Source: Pseudohoeflea sp964511625
GTDB taxonomy: Bacteria > Pseudomonadota > Alphaproteobacteria > Rhizobiales > Rhizobiaceae
Direction of reading: 5' to 3'
Length of the DNA stretch: 64,000 bases
Assembly: GCA_964511625.1 (NCBI GenBank)
Contig: CAZEJG010000005.1
Location: 62,001-126,000, forward strand
Positions 8,227 through 17,140 of the stretch are shown here, one piece after another. The position numbers and the translations under genes were made by a program. Below the pieces are notes generated by a model, which was not told where the DNA came from, made no database searches, and worked only from the letters and a program-made list of their open reading frames with translations. Within the stretch, counting starts at the first letter, position 1, and every line of letters starts with the position of its first letter.

Positions 8227-9158
8227 GCTTCTCCGTTACCGAACCCTCGCGCGGCCAGAAATGGTTCGCCGGCATCGTGGTCGTCGTCTACGCGCTCGTC
8301 ACCCTCATGCCGCTCGTCTGGATCATCGCCACCGGCTTCAAATCGCCGGCCGATGCCATCGCCTATCCGCCCAAGGTCGTCTACGAGCCGACGCTGGAAG
8401 GCTATGTGAACCTGTTCACGACCCGTACGCGCATGACGCCGGAGGCGCTCGAGGACATCGGTCCGCCGCAGACCTGGTACGACCGCATCGTGCGCCAGTA
8501 CGACATGGTGATCTCCGGCCCGAGCCGCTACGGCGAGCGCTTCCTGAACTCGGTCATCATCGGCTTCGGCTCGACCTTCCTGTCGATCTTCCTCGGCACG
8601 CTGGCGGCCTACGCCTTCTCGCGCTACCGCGTGCCGCTGAAGGACGATCTGATGTTCTTCATCCTGTCGACGCGCATGATGCCGCCGATCGCGGTCGCTA
8701 TCCCCATTTTCTTGATGTTCAGGCAGCTGGGGCTGTCGGACACCCATCTCGGCATGATCCTGCTCTACACCGCGGTCAACCTGTCGCTGTCCGTCTGGCT
8801 CCTGAAGGGGTTCATCGACGAGATCCCGATCGAATACGAAGAGGCGGCGCTGATCGACGGCTACACCCGATTCCAGGCCTTCTACAAGGTGGTGCTGCCG
8901 CAGGCGACGACCGGCATCGCCTCGACCGCCATCTTCTGCCTGATCTTCTCGTGGAACGAGTACGCCTTCGCGGTGCTCCTCACCTCGGGCACGGCGCAGA
9001 CGGCGCCGCCCTTCATCCCGACCATCATCGGCGTCGGCAAGGATTGGCCGGCGGTTGCCGCGGGCACCACCCTGTTCCTCGTCCCCGTCATGGTCTTCAC
9101 CATCCTGTTGCGCAAACATCTTCTGCGCGGGATCACCTTCGGAGCGGTTCGCAAATGA
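8223..9158 (+). CDS. Sugar ABC transporter permease, second subunit (MalG/UgpE-like)
   Basis: 311 residues from the ATG at 8223, which overlaps the stop of the first permease. About six membrane segments; the EAA loop reads YEEAALIDGYTRFQAFYKVVLP, close to the MalG/UgpE consensus. A longer than usual periplasmic stretch follows the first segment (residues about 40-95). Its stop overlaps the start of a small membrane protein gene (ATGA at 9155). Confidence 0.9.
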   Translation: MSFSVTEPSRGQKWFAGIVVVVYALVTLMPLVWIIATGFKSPADAIAYPPKVVYEPTLEGYVNLFTTRTRMTPEALEDIGPPQTWYDRIVRQYDMVISGPSRYGERFLNSVIIGFGSTFLSIFLGTLAAYAFSRYRVPLKDDLMFFILSTRMMPPIAVAIPIFLMFRQLGLSDTHLGMILLYTAVNLSLSVWLLKGFIDEIPIEYEEAALIDGYTRFQAFYKVVLPQATTGIASTAIFCLIFSWNEYAFAVLLTSGTAQTAPPFIPTIIGVGKDWPAVAAGTTLFLVPVMVFTILLRKHLLRGITFGAVRK

Positions 9159-9343
9159 CCGATTTTCTCTCCGGCCTTGCCCGGCTGCGCCGCGGCCCCT
9201 GGGAAATGCTCGCCACCGTGCTCATTGCCTTGGGCGTCGTCATGCTCATGCAGCCCTTCGTGATGTGGGCCTACACCTACTCCTTCATCGTCACCCTGGC
9301 GGGAACGGTCATGTTCATCGTCGTCAGTCATTTCCCGGAGTAG
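9155..9343 (+). CDS. Small membrane protein of the sugar importer operon
   Basis: 62 residues, with ATGA coupling to the upstream permease and only 3 bp before the next ATPase gene. Two hydrophobic segments (about residues 17-36 and 40-58) with a short turn; a basic amphipathic start (LARLRRGPWE) fits a membrane-surface helix. I do not recognise the family. The rhizobial glycerol importer also carries a small membrane protein next to its permeases, so an accessory subunit is plausible. The tight coupling on both sides argues that it is a real gene. Confidence 0.7.
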   Translation: MTDFLSGLARLRRGPWEMLATVLIALGVVMLMQPFVMWAYTYSFIVTLAGTVMFIVVSHFPE

Positions 9344-9346
9344 AAC

Positions 9347-10444
9347 GTGGCCCAGATCGTCATCAACAATCTGCGCAAGGAATTCGGGGCCTTCACCGCG
9401 GTCCAGTCCTCCTCCTTCACCATCGAGGACGGCGAGTTCTTCATGCTGCTCGGGCCGTCCGGCTGCGGCAAGACCACGACCCTGCGCATGATCGCCGGCC
9501 TCGAACTGCCGACATCGGGCCAGATTCTGCTCGACGGACAGGACGTCGCCCAGATGCGCGCCAGCGCGCGCGACATCGCCTTCGTCTTCCAGATGTTCGC
9601 GCTCTATCCGCACATGAACGTGCGCAAGAACATCTCCTATCCGCTGGTCAGCCAGGGCGTGAGCCGGGCGCAGGTACGCGAGCGGGTGCAGGAAGTCGCC
9701 CGCATCCTCGACATCGAATCGATCCTCGACCGGCCCGTCGGCGGGCTGTCGAGCGGCGACCGGCAGCGCGTCGCGCTCGGCCGCGCCATCGTCCGCCGTC
9801 CGAAAGCCTTTCTGATGGACGAGCCGCTCGGCGCGCTCGACGCCGAGTTCCGCGAGCGCATGGCGGAGGAACTGCGCGCGCTGCACGACCGCATGGGCGC
9901 CACCACCGTCTACGTTACCCACGACCAGCTCGAGGCCATGCAGATGGGCGACAAGATCGTGGTCATGAACCATGGCGTGGTCGAGCAGTTCGGCACGCCG
10001 CAGGATATCTATGACTGGCCGGCGACCATGTTCGTGGCCGATTTCATAGGCTCGCCGCCGATGAACTTCCTGCGCTTCGACGGCGAGGTCAGACCGGGAA
10101 CCGACAGCGTCCGCCTCAACGGCGTCGACGTCCCGGTTCCCGTCCAGGCGGGCGAGGCGGGCGGCAAGCTCGCGCTCGGTGTCAGGCCCGAGCACGTGGC
10201 GATCGACGACGCCTCGCCCGTTCGCGGCAACGTGCTGGCGACCGAATATCTGGGCACCACCCAGATCATCACCGTCGAGACGCAGAATGGCGAGATCAAG
10301 GTGCGCGCGCCCTCGAGCCAGATCGTCGGCGTCGATTCCCAGGTCGGCCTGACTTTCCGGCAGAAGGCCTTGACCCTCTTCGATACCGAAAGCGGCAAGG
10401 CCGTGCTGTCGGACGCAAACCGGGGAGTGCTGTCCCATGGCTGA
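9347..10444 (+). CDS. Sugar ABC transporter ATP-binding protein 1
   Basis: 365 residues from a GTG start. Walker A GPSGCGKTT, Walker B AFLMDEPLGALD and switch VTHDQLEAM are intact. The signature is unusual: LSSGDRQRVALGRA, with SSGD instead of SGGQ. A C-terminal TOBE-like domain follows. The gene overlaps the next ATPase gene by 8 bp. Two different ATPases in one operon suggest a heterodimeric motor, as in the rhizobial glycerol importer GlpS/GlpT. Confidence 0.9.
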   Translation: MAQIVINNLRKEFGAFTAVQSSSFTIEDGEFFMLLGPSGCGKTTTLRMIAGLELPTSGQILLDGQDVAQMRASARDIAFVFQMFALYPHMNVRKNISYPLVSQGVSRAQVRERVQEVARILDIESILDRPVGGLSSGDRQRVALGRAIVRRPKAFLMDEPLGALDAEFRERMAEELRALHDRMGATTVYVTHDQLEAMQMGDKIVVMNHGVVEQFGTPQDIYDWPATMFVADFIGSPPMNFLRFDGEVRPGTDSVRLNGVDVPVPVQAGEAGGKLALGVRPEHVAIDDASPVRGNVLATEYLGTTQIITVETQNGEIKVRAPSSQIVGVDSQVGLTFRQKALTLFDTESGKAVLSDANRGVLSHG

Positions 10445-11429
10445 AGTCGTTCTCTCCGGCGTATCGAAGGCCTTCGGCAAGACCGAGGCCGTTCGCGACG
10501 TCTCCATGACCGTTTCGGACGGCAGTTTCGTCGTCCTGCTCGGCCCCACCGGCGCAGGCAAGACCACCACGCTGCGCCTCATCGCAGGCCTCGAGGCGCC
10601 TGACGCCGGCACCGTCACCATCGGCGGCACGACCGTAAACGGCACCTCGCCCGCCGAGCGCAATGTCGCCATGGTGTTCCAGCAATATTCGCTCTATCCG
10701 CACCTCACCGTGCGCGAGAATCTCGAATTCCCGCTGAAATCACCGATGCTGAAGACCCCGCAGGCCGAGATCGACCGGAAGATCGCCGAGGTCGCCAAAG
10801 TTCTCCGGATTGGCCACAAGCTCGACAACAAGTCGACCCAGCTGTCGGGCGGCGAGATGCAGCGCGTCTCCATCGGCCGCGCGCTGGTGCGCGAGCCGGC
10901 GATCTTCCTGATGGACGAACCGCTGAGTTCGCTCGATGCCAAGCTGCGCTCCGAACTGCGCATCGAGCTCAAGCGCATCCAGTCGCAGCTCGGCGCCACC
11001 GTACTCTACGTTACCCATGACCAGATCGAGGCGATGACCATGGCCACCCATGTCGGCGTTCTCGACGAGGGCCGGTTGGTGCAATTCGGCACCCCGCGCG
11101 ACATCTACGAGAACCCGGTCAGCACCTATGTCGCGAGCCGCCTCGGCCTGCCGCGCATCAACCTTTTACCGGTCGCCATGTTTCCGGGCGGACCGGAGAG
11201 GGCGGCGACCATCGGCCTGCGCCCCGAGCAGATCGAGCAGGGCGAGGGCAAGGATGCGACAGTCGTGCGCGTGGAGCATCTGGGCGATCAGATGCGTTTG
11301 CATCTCGAACTCGAGGGACAGGCGATCACCACGCTCGCCGATCCCCACCAGGACTACGAAGCCGGCGACACGGTGAAGATAAGGCCCCGCGACCCGCTCT
11401 ATTTCGATACGAACGGTCAGCGGATATAA
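10437..11429 (+). CDS. Sugar ABC transporter ATP-binding protein 2
   Basis: 330 residues. Walker A GPTGAGKTT, signature LSGGEMQRVSIGRALVRE, Walker B IFLMDEPLSSLD and switch VTHDQIEAM are all present. The C-terminal regulatory domain is shorter than in the first ATPase. It overlaps the preceding gene by 8 bp and is followed after 25 bp by the kinase gene. It probably pairs with the first ATPase; the canonical signature here and the degenerate one there would give asymmetric ATP sites. Confidence 0.9.
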   Translation: MAEVVLSGVSKAFGKTEAVRDVSMTVSDGSFVVLLGPTGAGKTTTLRLIAGLEAPDAGTVTIGGTTVNGTSPAERNVAMVFQQYSLYPHLTVRENLEFPLKSPMLKTPQAEIDRKIAEVAKVLRIGHKLDNKSTQLSGGEMQRVSIGRALVREPAIFLMDEPLSSLDAKLRSELRIELKRIQSQLGATVLYVTHDQIEAMTMATHVGVLDEGRLVQFGTPRDIYENPVSTYVASRLGLPRINLLPVAMFPGGPERAATIGLRPEQIEQGEGKDATVVRVEHLGDQMRLHLELEGQAITTLADPHQDYEAGDTVKIRPRDPLYFDTNGQRI

Positions 11430-11454
11430 GGCTCGGCGAATGAGGGAGAGCGCC

Positions 11455-13107
11455 ATGAACCAGTTTGTCAATTCCAGGGAAAACCTCGTCACCGAGGCGA
11501 TCGACGGGCTGTTGAGCGCGTCGGGCGGCAAGCTCTGCCGGCTCGACGGCTACCCGCATATCAAGGTCGTCATGCGCTCCGACTGGGACAGGTCGAAAGT
11601 GGCGCTGATCTCCGGCGGCGGTTCCGGCCACGAACCGGCCCATGCCGGCTTCGTCGGCAAGGGCATGCTGACGGCGGCCGTCTGCGGCGAGGTCTTCGCC
11701 TCCCCTTCGGTCGACGCGGTTCTGGCCGGCATCCTCGCCGTCTCCGGCGAGGCGGGCTGCCTTCTTATCGTCAAGAACTACACCGGCGACCGGCTCAATT
11801 TCGGCCTCGCCGCCGAGCGCGCCCGCGCCTTTGGCGTCAAGGTCGAGATGGTCGTCGTCAATGACGACATCGCACTGCCCGACCTGCCGCAGCCGCGCGG
11901 CGTTGCCGGCACGCTCTTCGTCCACAAGATCGCCGGCCACGTCGCCGAAAGCGGCGCCTCGCTCGAAGAGGTCCGCGCCGCAGCACAAGGCGTCATCGAT
12001 TCTATCGCTTCGATCGGCATGTCGCTCGATTCCTGCACCATCCCCGGCGTCGGCAAGGAGAACCGCATCGAGCCCGGGATGGGCGAACTCGGTCTCGGCA
12101 TTCACGGCGAGGCCGGTGTCGAGCAGGTGGTCTTCGAATCCGCCCGCTCGGCCATGACCATGGTCATGGACCGCCTCGGCCCGCATCTGAAGAGCGATCG
12201 CTGCGCGGTGCTTCTCAACAATCTCGGCTCCACGACCCCGCTCGAAATGTCGGTGCTGGCTTACGAACTGGTTCGCTCGAAGCAGTCTTCCCACATCAAG
12301 GCGGTGATCGGCCCGGCATCCATGATGACCTCGCTCGACATGCACGGCTTTTCGGTGTCCTTCATGCCGCTGAGCTCCGAATGGGAGACCGCTCTCGCGG
12401 CGCCCGTCGATATGCCGGCCTGGCCCGGCCTGCACGCCATTTCCCCGGTTGATACTGTGCCGCTGCCCGACGGCCTGACGCCGATCAGCCCGGTTCCCTC
12501 GCAGAACGCCTCGACCCGTCGGGTGATCGAGGAATGCTGCGACATTCTGATTGCCGCCGAACGCAAGCTCAACGAGCTCGACGCCAAGTCCGGCGACGGC
12601 GACACCGGCTCGACGCTCGCCACCGCCTCGCGGGCGCTGAAGGCCAAGCTCGACCGGATGCCGCTCGCAGACCTCACCCAGCTGTTCCCGGCCATCGGCA
12701 ACGAGCTGTCGCAGACCATGGGCGGCTCCTCGGGTGTGATCCTCGCGATCTTCTTCGGCGCCACCGGTGACGCCTACGCCAAGGGCATGTCGACACTGGA
12801 GGCGCTGAAATTCGGCCTCAACCGCATCTCCGAGGTGGGCGGCGCGCAGAAAGGCGACCGCACCATGATTGACGCTCTGGAACCCGCGCTCGACGAACTG
12901 GAGAATGGTCTCGAACCGGCGGCAAAGGCCGCACGCGAGGCCGCCGATTCAACCGCCTCGATCCGCAAGGCCAAGGCCGGCCGCGCCTCCTATGTGCCGG
13001 AGGAGAACCTCGCCGGCCATAACGATCCGGGCGCGGAAGCCGTGGCGCTCCTGTTCCGCGGCCTCGCGGACAGCATGGGTGCGCCAGACCAGGGTGCGAA
13101 TGCCTAG
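11455..13107 (+). CDS. Dihydroxyacetone kinase family protein (DhaK-DhaL fusion, ATP-type)
   Basis: 550 residues from the ATG at 11455, which has the ribosome site GAGGGAGAG; an in-frame ATG at 11440 is an alternative. The N-terminal DhaK domain has ISGGGSGHEPAHAG (about 52-65) and GIHGEAG with His217, which in the family binds the ketose carbonyl covalently. A linker near 330-350 leads to the DhaL nucleotide domain with LDAKSGDGDTG (Asp376, Asp381, Asp383 as Mg ligands) and MGGSSGVILAIF. It phosphorylates dihydroxyacetone or a related short ketose such as erythrulose. Its place in the importer operon suggests that the imported compound, or a product of it, is the substrate. Confidence 0.9.
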   Translation: MNQFVNSRENLVTEAIDGLLSASGGKLCRLDGYPHIKVVMRSDWDRSKVALISGGGSGHEPAHAGFVGKGMLTAAVCGEVFASPSVDAVLAGILAVSGEAGCLLIVKNYTGDRLNFGLAAERARAFGVKVEMVVVNDDIALPDLPQPRGVAGTLFVHKIAGHVAESGASLEEVRAAAQGVIDSIASIGMSLDSCTIPGVGKENRIEPGMGELGLGIHGEAGVEQVVFESARSAMTMVMDRLGPHLKSDRCAVLLNNLGSTTPLEMSVLAYELVRSKQSSHIKAVIGPASMMTSLDMHGFSVSFMPLSSEWETALAAPVDMPAWPGLHAISPVDTVPLPDGLTPISPVPSQNASTRRVIEECCDILIAAERKLNELDAKSGDGDTGSTLATASRALKAKLDRMPLADLTQLFPAIGNELSQTMGGSSGVILAIFFGATGDAYAKGMSTLEALKFGLNRISEVGGAQKGDRTMIDALEPALDELENGLEPAAKAAREAADSTASIRKAKAGRASYVPEENLAGHNDPGAEAVALLFRGLADSMGAPDQGANA

Positions 13108-14218
13108 CCCAGCCGAGCCTGAACGGGTCACCGGCGACGCGCCGACCGTCAACGACATCGCGCGCGTCGCCGGCGTCTCGCTCGCCACCGTCGACCGGGT
13201 GCTCAACGGTCGCCCCGGTGTCCGCACGGTCACCATCGAGAAGGTCCGCACCGCGATCGATGAACTGGGCTATGTGCGCGATCGCGCCGCCGCCAACCTC
13301 GCCCGCGGCCGCTTCTACAATCTCCTCTTCATCCTGCCCGACAGCGAGGACGAGTTCGTCACCACGATCGAACAGAAGATCCGCGATTTCACCCGTGTGC
13401 AGGGCGGCGACCGGACCCGCGTTCACAAGATCCGTGTCCGCTCCTTCGACCCCAAGGAGGTCGCCGGCATCATCGGCCGCATCAATCCGCGCCACTTCCA
13501 TGGCGTCGCGGTCTTCGGCCCGGAAACACCTTCGGTGCGTGACGCCATCGACCGGCTCAAGCGCAACGGTGTCGCCGTCGTCGCTCTGGTCTCCGACCTG
13601 CCGAGTTCGGCGCGCGACCATTTCGTCGGCATCGACAACATCTCGGCCGGCAAGACCGCCGGCAAGCTGATGGGCCGTTTCCTCGGCGTCGACCGCGGCA
13701 AGATCGTCGTGCTGACAGGGTCACGTCTGGCACGCGATCATATCGAGCGGCGTCTCGGCTTCGACACCGTCATGCAGCGCGAATTTCCGCGTTTTCACGT
13801 CCTGCCGTCCATCGAGGCGCCGGAAGACCCCGCGCAACTGCGCCAGCTTCTCACCCGCGTCTTCGCACAGGAGGGCATCTGCGCCGTCTATTCCTCGACC
13901 GGCGACAATCGCGGGCTCATCTCGTTTCTGGAAGGCGCGGGCCTCGGCGAGCGTCTCACGGTCGTCGGCCACGAACTCACCGACGTCTCCCGCGCCGCGC
14001 TCGAAAGCGGCACCTTCGATGCCGTCATCTCGCAGGATGCCGGCCATCTGGTCCGCAGCTCCGTGCGGCTTCTGCGCGCGCAGATCGACGCCGTCCCGCA
14101 CGATCCGTGGCAGGAACTCATCCGCATCGACATCTTCCTGAAGGAAAATATGCCGAGCCTCGCAGCGCCTTCTGAAGCGCCGGGCATCGAAGGCCCGGAA
14201 GACCCGTTGGAACTCTAG
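13100..14218 (+). CDS. LacI-family transcriptional regulator
   Basis: 372 residues from the ATG at 13100, overlapping the kinase gene by 8 bp. The N-terminal helix-turn-helix TVNDIARVAGVSLATVDRVL with hinge LNGRPGVR is a canonical LacI head. The remainder is a periplasmic-binding-protein-like sensor domain (FHGVAVFGPETPSVRDAI, VGIDNISAGKTAGKLMG). It is the last gene of the sugar operon and probably its own regulator, acting on the two palindromes with a central CG upstream of the binding protein gene. The inducer is expected to be the imported compound or its phosphate. Confidence 0.9.
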   Translation: MPSPAEPERVTGDAPTVNDIARVAGVSLATVDRVLNGRPGVRTVTIEKVRTAIDELGYVRDRAAANLARGRFYNLLFILPDSEDEFVTTIEQKIRDFTRVQGGDRTRVHKIRVRSFDPKEVAGIIGRINPRHFHGVAVFGPETPSVRDAIDRLKRNGVAVVALVSDLPSSARDHFVGIDNISAGKTAGKLMGRFLGVDRGKIVVLTGSRLARDHIERRLGFDTVMQREFPRFHVLPSIEAPEDPAQLRQLLTRVFAQEGICAVYSSTGDNRGLISFLEGAGLGERLTVVGHELTDVSRAALESGTFDAVISQDAGHLVRSSVRLLRAQIDAVPHDPWQELIRIDIFLKENMPSLAAPSEAPGIEGPEDPLEL

Positions 14219-15096
14219 AGCGAGTTGATCGGCAGCTTCAGCATCGGCCGCCCGTCCTTGTCGCGCGGCACTTCGCCGGCGCGCATGTTCACCTGCAGCG
14301 AGGGCAGGATCAGCCGCGGCATGGACAACGTCGCGTCCCGCTCGGTGCGGAACTTGACAAACTCTTCGCGGGTCTTGCCGCCGCCGACATGGATGTTGTC
14401 GCGTTTCTCCGCGCCCACCGTGGTCTCCCACTGGATGTCGCGTCCGTTAGGCCCGTAATCGTGGCACATGAACAGCCGCATCTCGTCGGGAAGCGACAGG
14501 ATCTTCTGGATCGAATCATAAAGTTCGCCGGCGTCACCGCCCGGAAAATCCGCCCGCGCCGAGCCGCCGTCGGGCATGAACAGCGTATCGCCCACGAAGG
14601 CGGCGTCGCCGATCACATGGGTCATGCAGGCCGGCGTATGGCCGGGGGTGTAGATGGTGAAAGCTTCCATCCCGCCGATCGTGTAGCTGTCGCCATCGGT
14701 GAACAACCGGTCGAACTGCGAGCCATCTCGCTGGAACTCGGTGCCCTCGTTGAAGATCTTGCCGAAGGTGTCCTGCACGACGAGGATCTTCTCGCCGATG
14801 CCGATCTTTCCACCGAGTTTCTCTTGGATGTAGGGCGCCGCCGAGAGGTGGTCGGCATGGACATGCGTCTCGATCAGCCATTCGAGCGCGTAGCCCTTTT
14901 CCTCGATGAAGGCGATCATGCGGTCCGCCCCGTCATGGGTGATCCGGCCGGCCGCCATGTCGATATCCATCACCGAATCGATCACCGCGCAGGCATTGGA
15001 GCCCGGATCGCGCACCACATAGGAGATCGTGTTGGTATCGGCATCGAAGAATGCCGTGACCTCGGGCCGGATGTCCATGTGAACGGGATAGGTCAT
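14215..15096 (-). CDS. blh: MBL-fold hydrolase, persulfide dioxygenase-like (Blh/ETHE1 group)
   Basis: 293 residues. The metallo-beta-lactamase motif THVHADHLSAA (His78, His80, Asp82, His83) and the later TPGHTPACMTHVIG and GDTLFMPDGGSARADFPGG fit the ETHE1/Blh glyoxalase-II-like group, which oxidises glutathione persulfide during sulfide detoxification. The partner regulator BigR is not next to it here. The 3' end overlaps the LacI gene end by 4 bp in convergent orientation. The AT-rich near-palindrome upstream could be its operator. An alternative is an ordinary thiolesterase. Confidence 0.75.
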   Translation of the reverse strand: MTYPVHMDIRPEVTAFFDADTNTISYVVRDPGSNACAVIDSVMDIDMAAGRITHDGADRMIAFIEEKGYALEWLIETHVHADHLSAAPYIQEKLGGKIGIGEKILVVQDTFGKIFNEGTEFQRDGSQFDRLFTDGDSYTIGGMEAFTIYTPGHTPACMTHVIGDAAFVGDTLFMPDGGSARADFPGGDAGELYDSIQKILSLPDEMRLFMCHDYGPNGRDIQWETTVGAEKRDNIHVGGGKTREEFVKFRTERDATLSMPRLILPSLQVNMRAGEVPRDKDGRPMLKLPINSL

Positions 15097-15116
15097 GCGC
15101 CCTGTCCTTCTGGCGG

Positions 15117-15138
15117 TATATTCATGATTATTTATATA
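15117..15138 (-). promoter_or_regulatory. AT-rich near-palindrome upstream of the persulfide dioxygenase-like gene
   Basis: An AT-rich 22-bp stretch beginning TATATTCATGA and ending TTTATATA, 8 of 11 positions symmetric, in otherwise GC-rich DNA, about 20 bp upstream of the start codon at 15096. BigR boxes are AT-rich palindromes, so this is a candidate operator; the match is by character, not by a verified consensus. Confidence 0.4.
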
Positions 15139-15188
15139 GTGGCGACCAGTGCCATTGGCAAACCGGTGGCCTGAGGCAAACCGTCCGG

Positions 15189-15626
15189 TCAGCCGAGCAG
15201 CTTCGCCACCCGCATCAACGCCAGTTCGTAGCCCTGCGTGCCGCAGCCCACGATGATGCCGTCTGCCCGTCCGGAAACGAAGGAATGATGGCGGAATTCC
15301 TCGCGCTTGTGGACGTTTGAGATATGCACCTCGATCACCGGCCCTTCAAAGGCGTTGAGCGCATCGAGTATCGCCACCGAGGTATGCGTATAGGCGGCGG
15401 GGTTGATGATGATGGCCGCCGCCTTCTCGCGCGCCTCGTGGATCAGGTCCACGATTGCGCCTTCCGAATTCGACTGGTGGAAGGCGATTTCAAGGCCTTC
15501 CTTGGAGGCGCGCTCACCGCAGGACTTTTCCACGTCGGCCAGCGTTTCCGCGCCATAGATCTCCGGCTCCCGCTTGCCCAGAAGGTTCAGGTTCGGTCCG
15601 TTGAGAATGTAGATCGTCTTCGCCAT
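15189..15626 (-). CDS. aroQ: 3-dehydroquinate dehydratase, type II
   Basis: 145 residues, the usual length of the dodecameric type II enzyme. It dehydrates 3-dehydroquinate to 3-dehydroshikimate in aromatic amino acid synthesis. The motifs ILNGPNLNLLGKREPEIYG (Tyr catalytic loop), HQSNSEGAIVDLIH, INPAAYTHTSVAI and EVHISNVHKREEFRHHS cover the whole active site. It is read away from the propionyl-CoA regulator gene tail on the same strand; no partner accB or accC is next to it, unlike in many rhizobia. Confidence 0.95.
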   Translation of the reverse strand: MAKTIYILNGPNLNLLGKREPEIYGAETLADVEKSCGERASKEGLEIAFHQSNSEGAIVDLIHEAREKAAAIIINPAAYTHTSVAILDALNAFEGPVIEVHISNVHKREEFRHHSFVSGRADGIIVGCGTQGYELALMRVAKLLG

Positions 15627-15705
15627 GGTGAGGCCCTTCGCCGGTGTTGCAGCCGTTCTGTCCTGTTTCCCTGCCGCCCGTCAAGTTCGTGGCGCGCCAC
15701 TCCGC

Positions 15706-17121
15706 TCACTCCAGCGAATAGGGGATGATGCCGCGGTCGTTGGCGTCCACGTGCAGCTTGCGCTTGAGTGGCGGCACGGCGCGCTGGTGGCAGTCGCGGC
15801 GCTCGCAGATGCGGCAGGAAATGCCGATCGGCTCGAAGCTCGAGGCCTGGCTCAGGTCCAGATCGTCGGCATAGACGAGTTCGTTGGCATGCGTCACCTC
15901 GCAGCCGAGCGCCAGCGCATAGGTCTGCACCGGGTCGCGCCAGCCGCCGGACGCTTTCGTCACTGCCAGCGCCAGGCAGAGATAGCGGATGCCGTCCGGC
16001 GTCTCGGCGAGTTGCCGGGTGATCCGGTTGGGCGTCTCGAAGGCACGGTGGGCATTCCAGAGCGGGCAAGCCGAACCGAAACGGGCAAATTGCAGCTTCG
16101 TCGCCGAGTGTCGCTTGGTGATGTTGCCGGCCTGGTCGACGCGGGCGAAAAAGAACGGCACCCCCTTCTGCCCCGGCCGCTGCAACGTCGAGAGCCGGTG
16201 CGCCACCTGCTCGATCGAGGTGCCGAACCGGTCGGCGAGAAGCGTCAGGTCGTGCCGCAACTCGCGTGCCGCCGCCAGAAACGCGCCATAGGGCAGGATC
16301 GCCGCACCTGCGAAGTAGTTCGCGAGCCCGATCCGGCAGATCGCCGCCGCGTCGGCCGAATGGAAGCCCGCCTTCTCGATGATCCGGTCGATCACCGCCT
16401 CGTGCTCCAGCAATCCGATCTGGTGAGCGATCTGAAAGGCCTGCGTCGAGGCGGGCGTCCGGGCGTTGAGCCACAACACCCGGCTTACCGGGTCGAACTG
16501 TCTGAGCGTCGCGCCCTGCTGTTCTGTCCCGATCGTCACCCGCACCCGGTGCTTGCGCTCGATATGCTCGGCAAGTCCCCTGACGGGACTGCCGCGGCTC
16601 TTGGATATCTGCGAACCGAGCTTTTCGCCGGCGAGGTCGAGATCGTGGATGTAGTTGTCGACATAGTGGAAGAAGTCGCGCACTTCCTCGTACGGCGTCG
16701 GCTCGCTCAGCGCGCCCGTCCGCTCCAGCGTCTCGTCGAGCTCGGCGATCTGCTCGCCCGCCCGCCGCATCGCCTGGTGCATGGCGAGAAAGGCCTTGGC
16801 GAAACTCGGCGCGTTTTGCACCACCAGCTTCACGTCGGCGCTCGAGGGCTGGGCCGCGCCCACCAGCGGGTCGGCCAGCGCCTCCATCACGTCGGCAAGC
16901 ACCCGGTCGGAATCCTGGTCCGACAGGCTGGTGATGTCGACCGCGAAATTCTCCGCCAGCGCCAGCAGCACCGCAGCACTCACATGGCGCTGGTTGTTCT
17001 CGATCTGGTTGAGATAACTCGTCGAAATGCCGAGCTTGGCCGCGAAGGCGGCCTGCGTCAGTTCGGCTTCCGTCCGGATCGCCCGTATCTTGCCACCGAT
17101 GAAGAGCTTTCTCGCGCGCAT
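15706..17121 (-). CDS. pccR: XRE-type short-chain fatty acyl-CoA regulator (PccR/ScfR-like)
   Basis: 471 residues from the ATG at 17121; a TTG at 17151 would add 10 residues. An N-terminal XRE helix-turn-helix (GGKIRAIRTEAELTQAAFAA, then ISTSYLNQIENNQRHVS) is followed by an ImmA/IrrE-like domain and a C-terminal DUF2083-type domain with a Cys-rich segment (ISCRICERRDCHQRAVPPLK). This matches the ScfR group; PccR of Rhodobacter sphaeroides activates propionyl-CoA carboxylase genes. Divergent from pccB, so it most likely controls the pcc genes and itself. Repeated TTGCGA units lie at its start. Confidence 0.87.
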   Translation of the reverse strand: MRARKLFIGGKIRAIRTEAELTQAAFAAKLGISTSYLNQIENNQRHVSAAVLLALAENFAVDITSLSDQDSDRVLADVMEALADPLVGAAQPSSADVKLVVQNAPSFAKAFLAMHQAMRRAGEQIAELDETLERTGALSEPTPYEEVRDFFHYVDNYIHDLDLAGEKLGSQISKSRGSPVRGLAEHIERKHRVRVTIGTEQQGATLRQFDPVSRVLWLNARTPASTQAFQIAHQIGLLEHEAVIDRIIEKAGFHSADAAAICRIGLANYFAGAAILPYGAFLAAARELRHDLTLLADRFGTSIEQVAHRLSTLQRPGQKGVPFFFARVDQAGNITKRHSATKLQFARFGSACPLWNAHRAFETPNRITRQLAETPDGIRYLCLALAVTKASGGWRDPVQTYALALGCEVTHANELVYADDLDLSQASSFEPIGISCRICERRDCHQRAVPPLKRKLHVDANDRGIIPYSLE

Positions 17122-17140
17122 GTTCGCAATATCGCAAAAT
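17122..17140 (-). promoter_or_regulatory. TTGCGA half-site pair at the pccR start (candidate PccR site)
   Basis: On the minus strand the sequence reads ATTTTGCGATATTGCGAAC: two TTGCGA units 8 bp apart immediately upstream of the preferred pccR start. A related TTTGCTAT lies at 17154-17161 on the plus strand. The described PccR motif uses TTTGCAAA units, with different spacing, so this is a candidate only. Confidence 0.4.
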
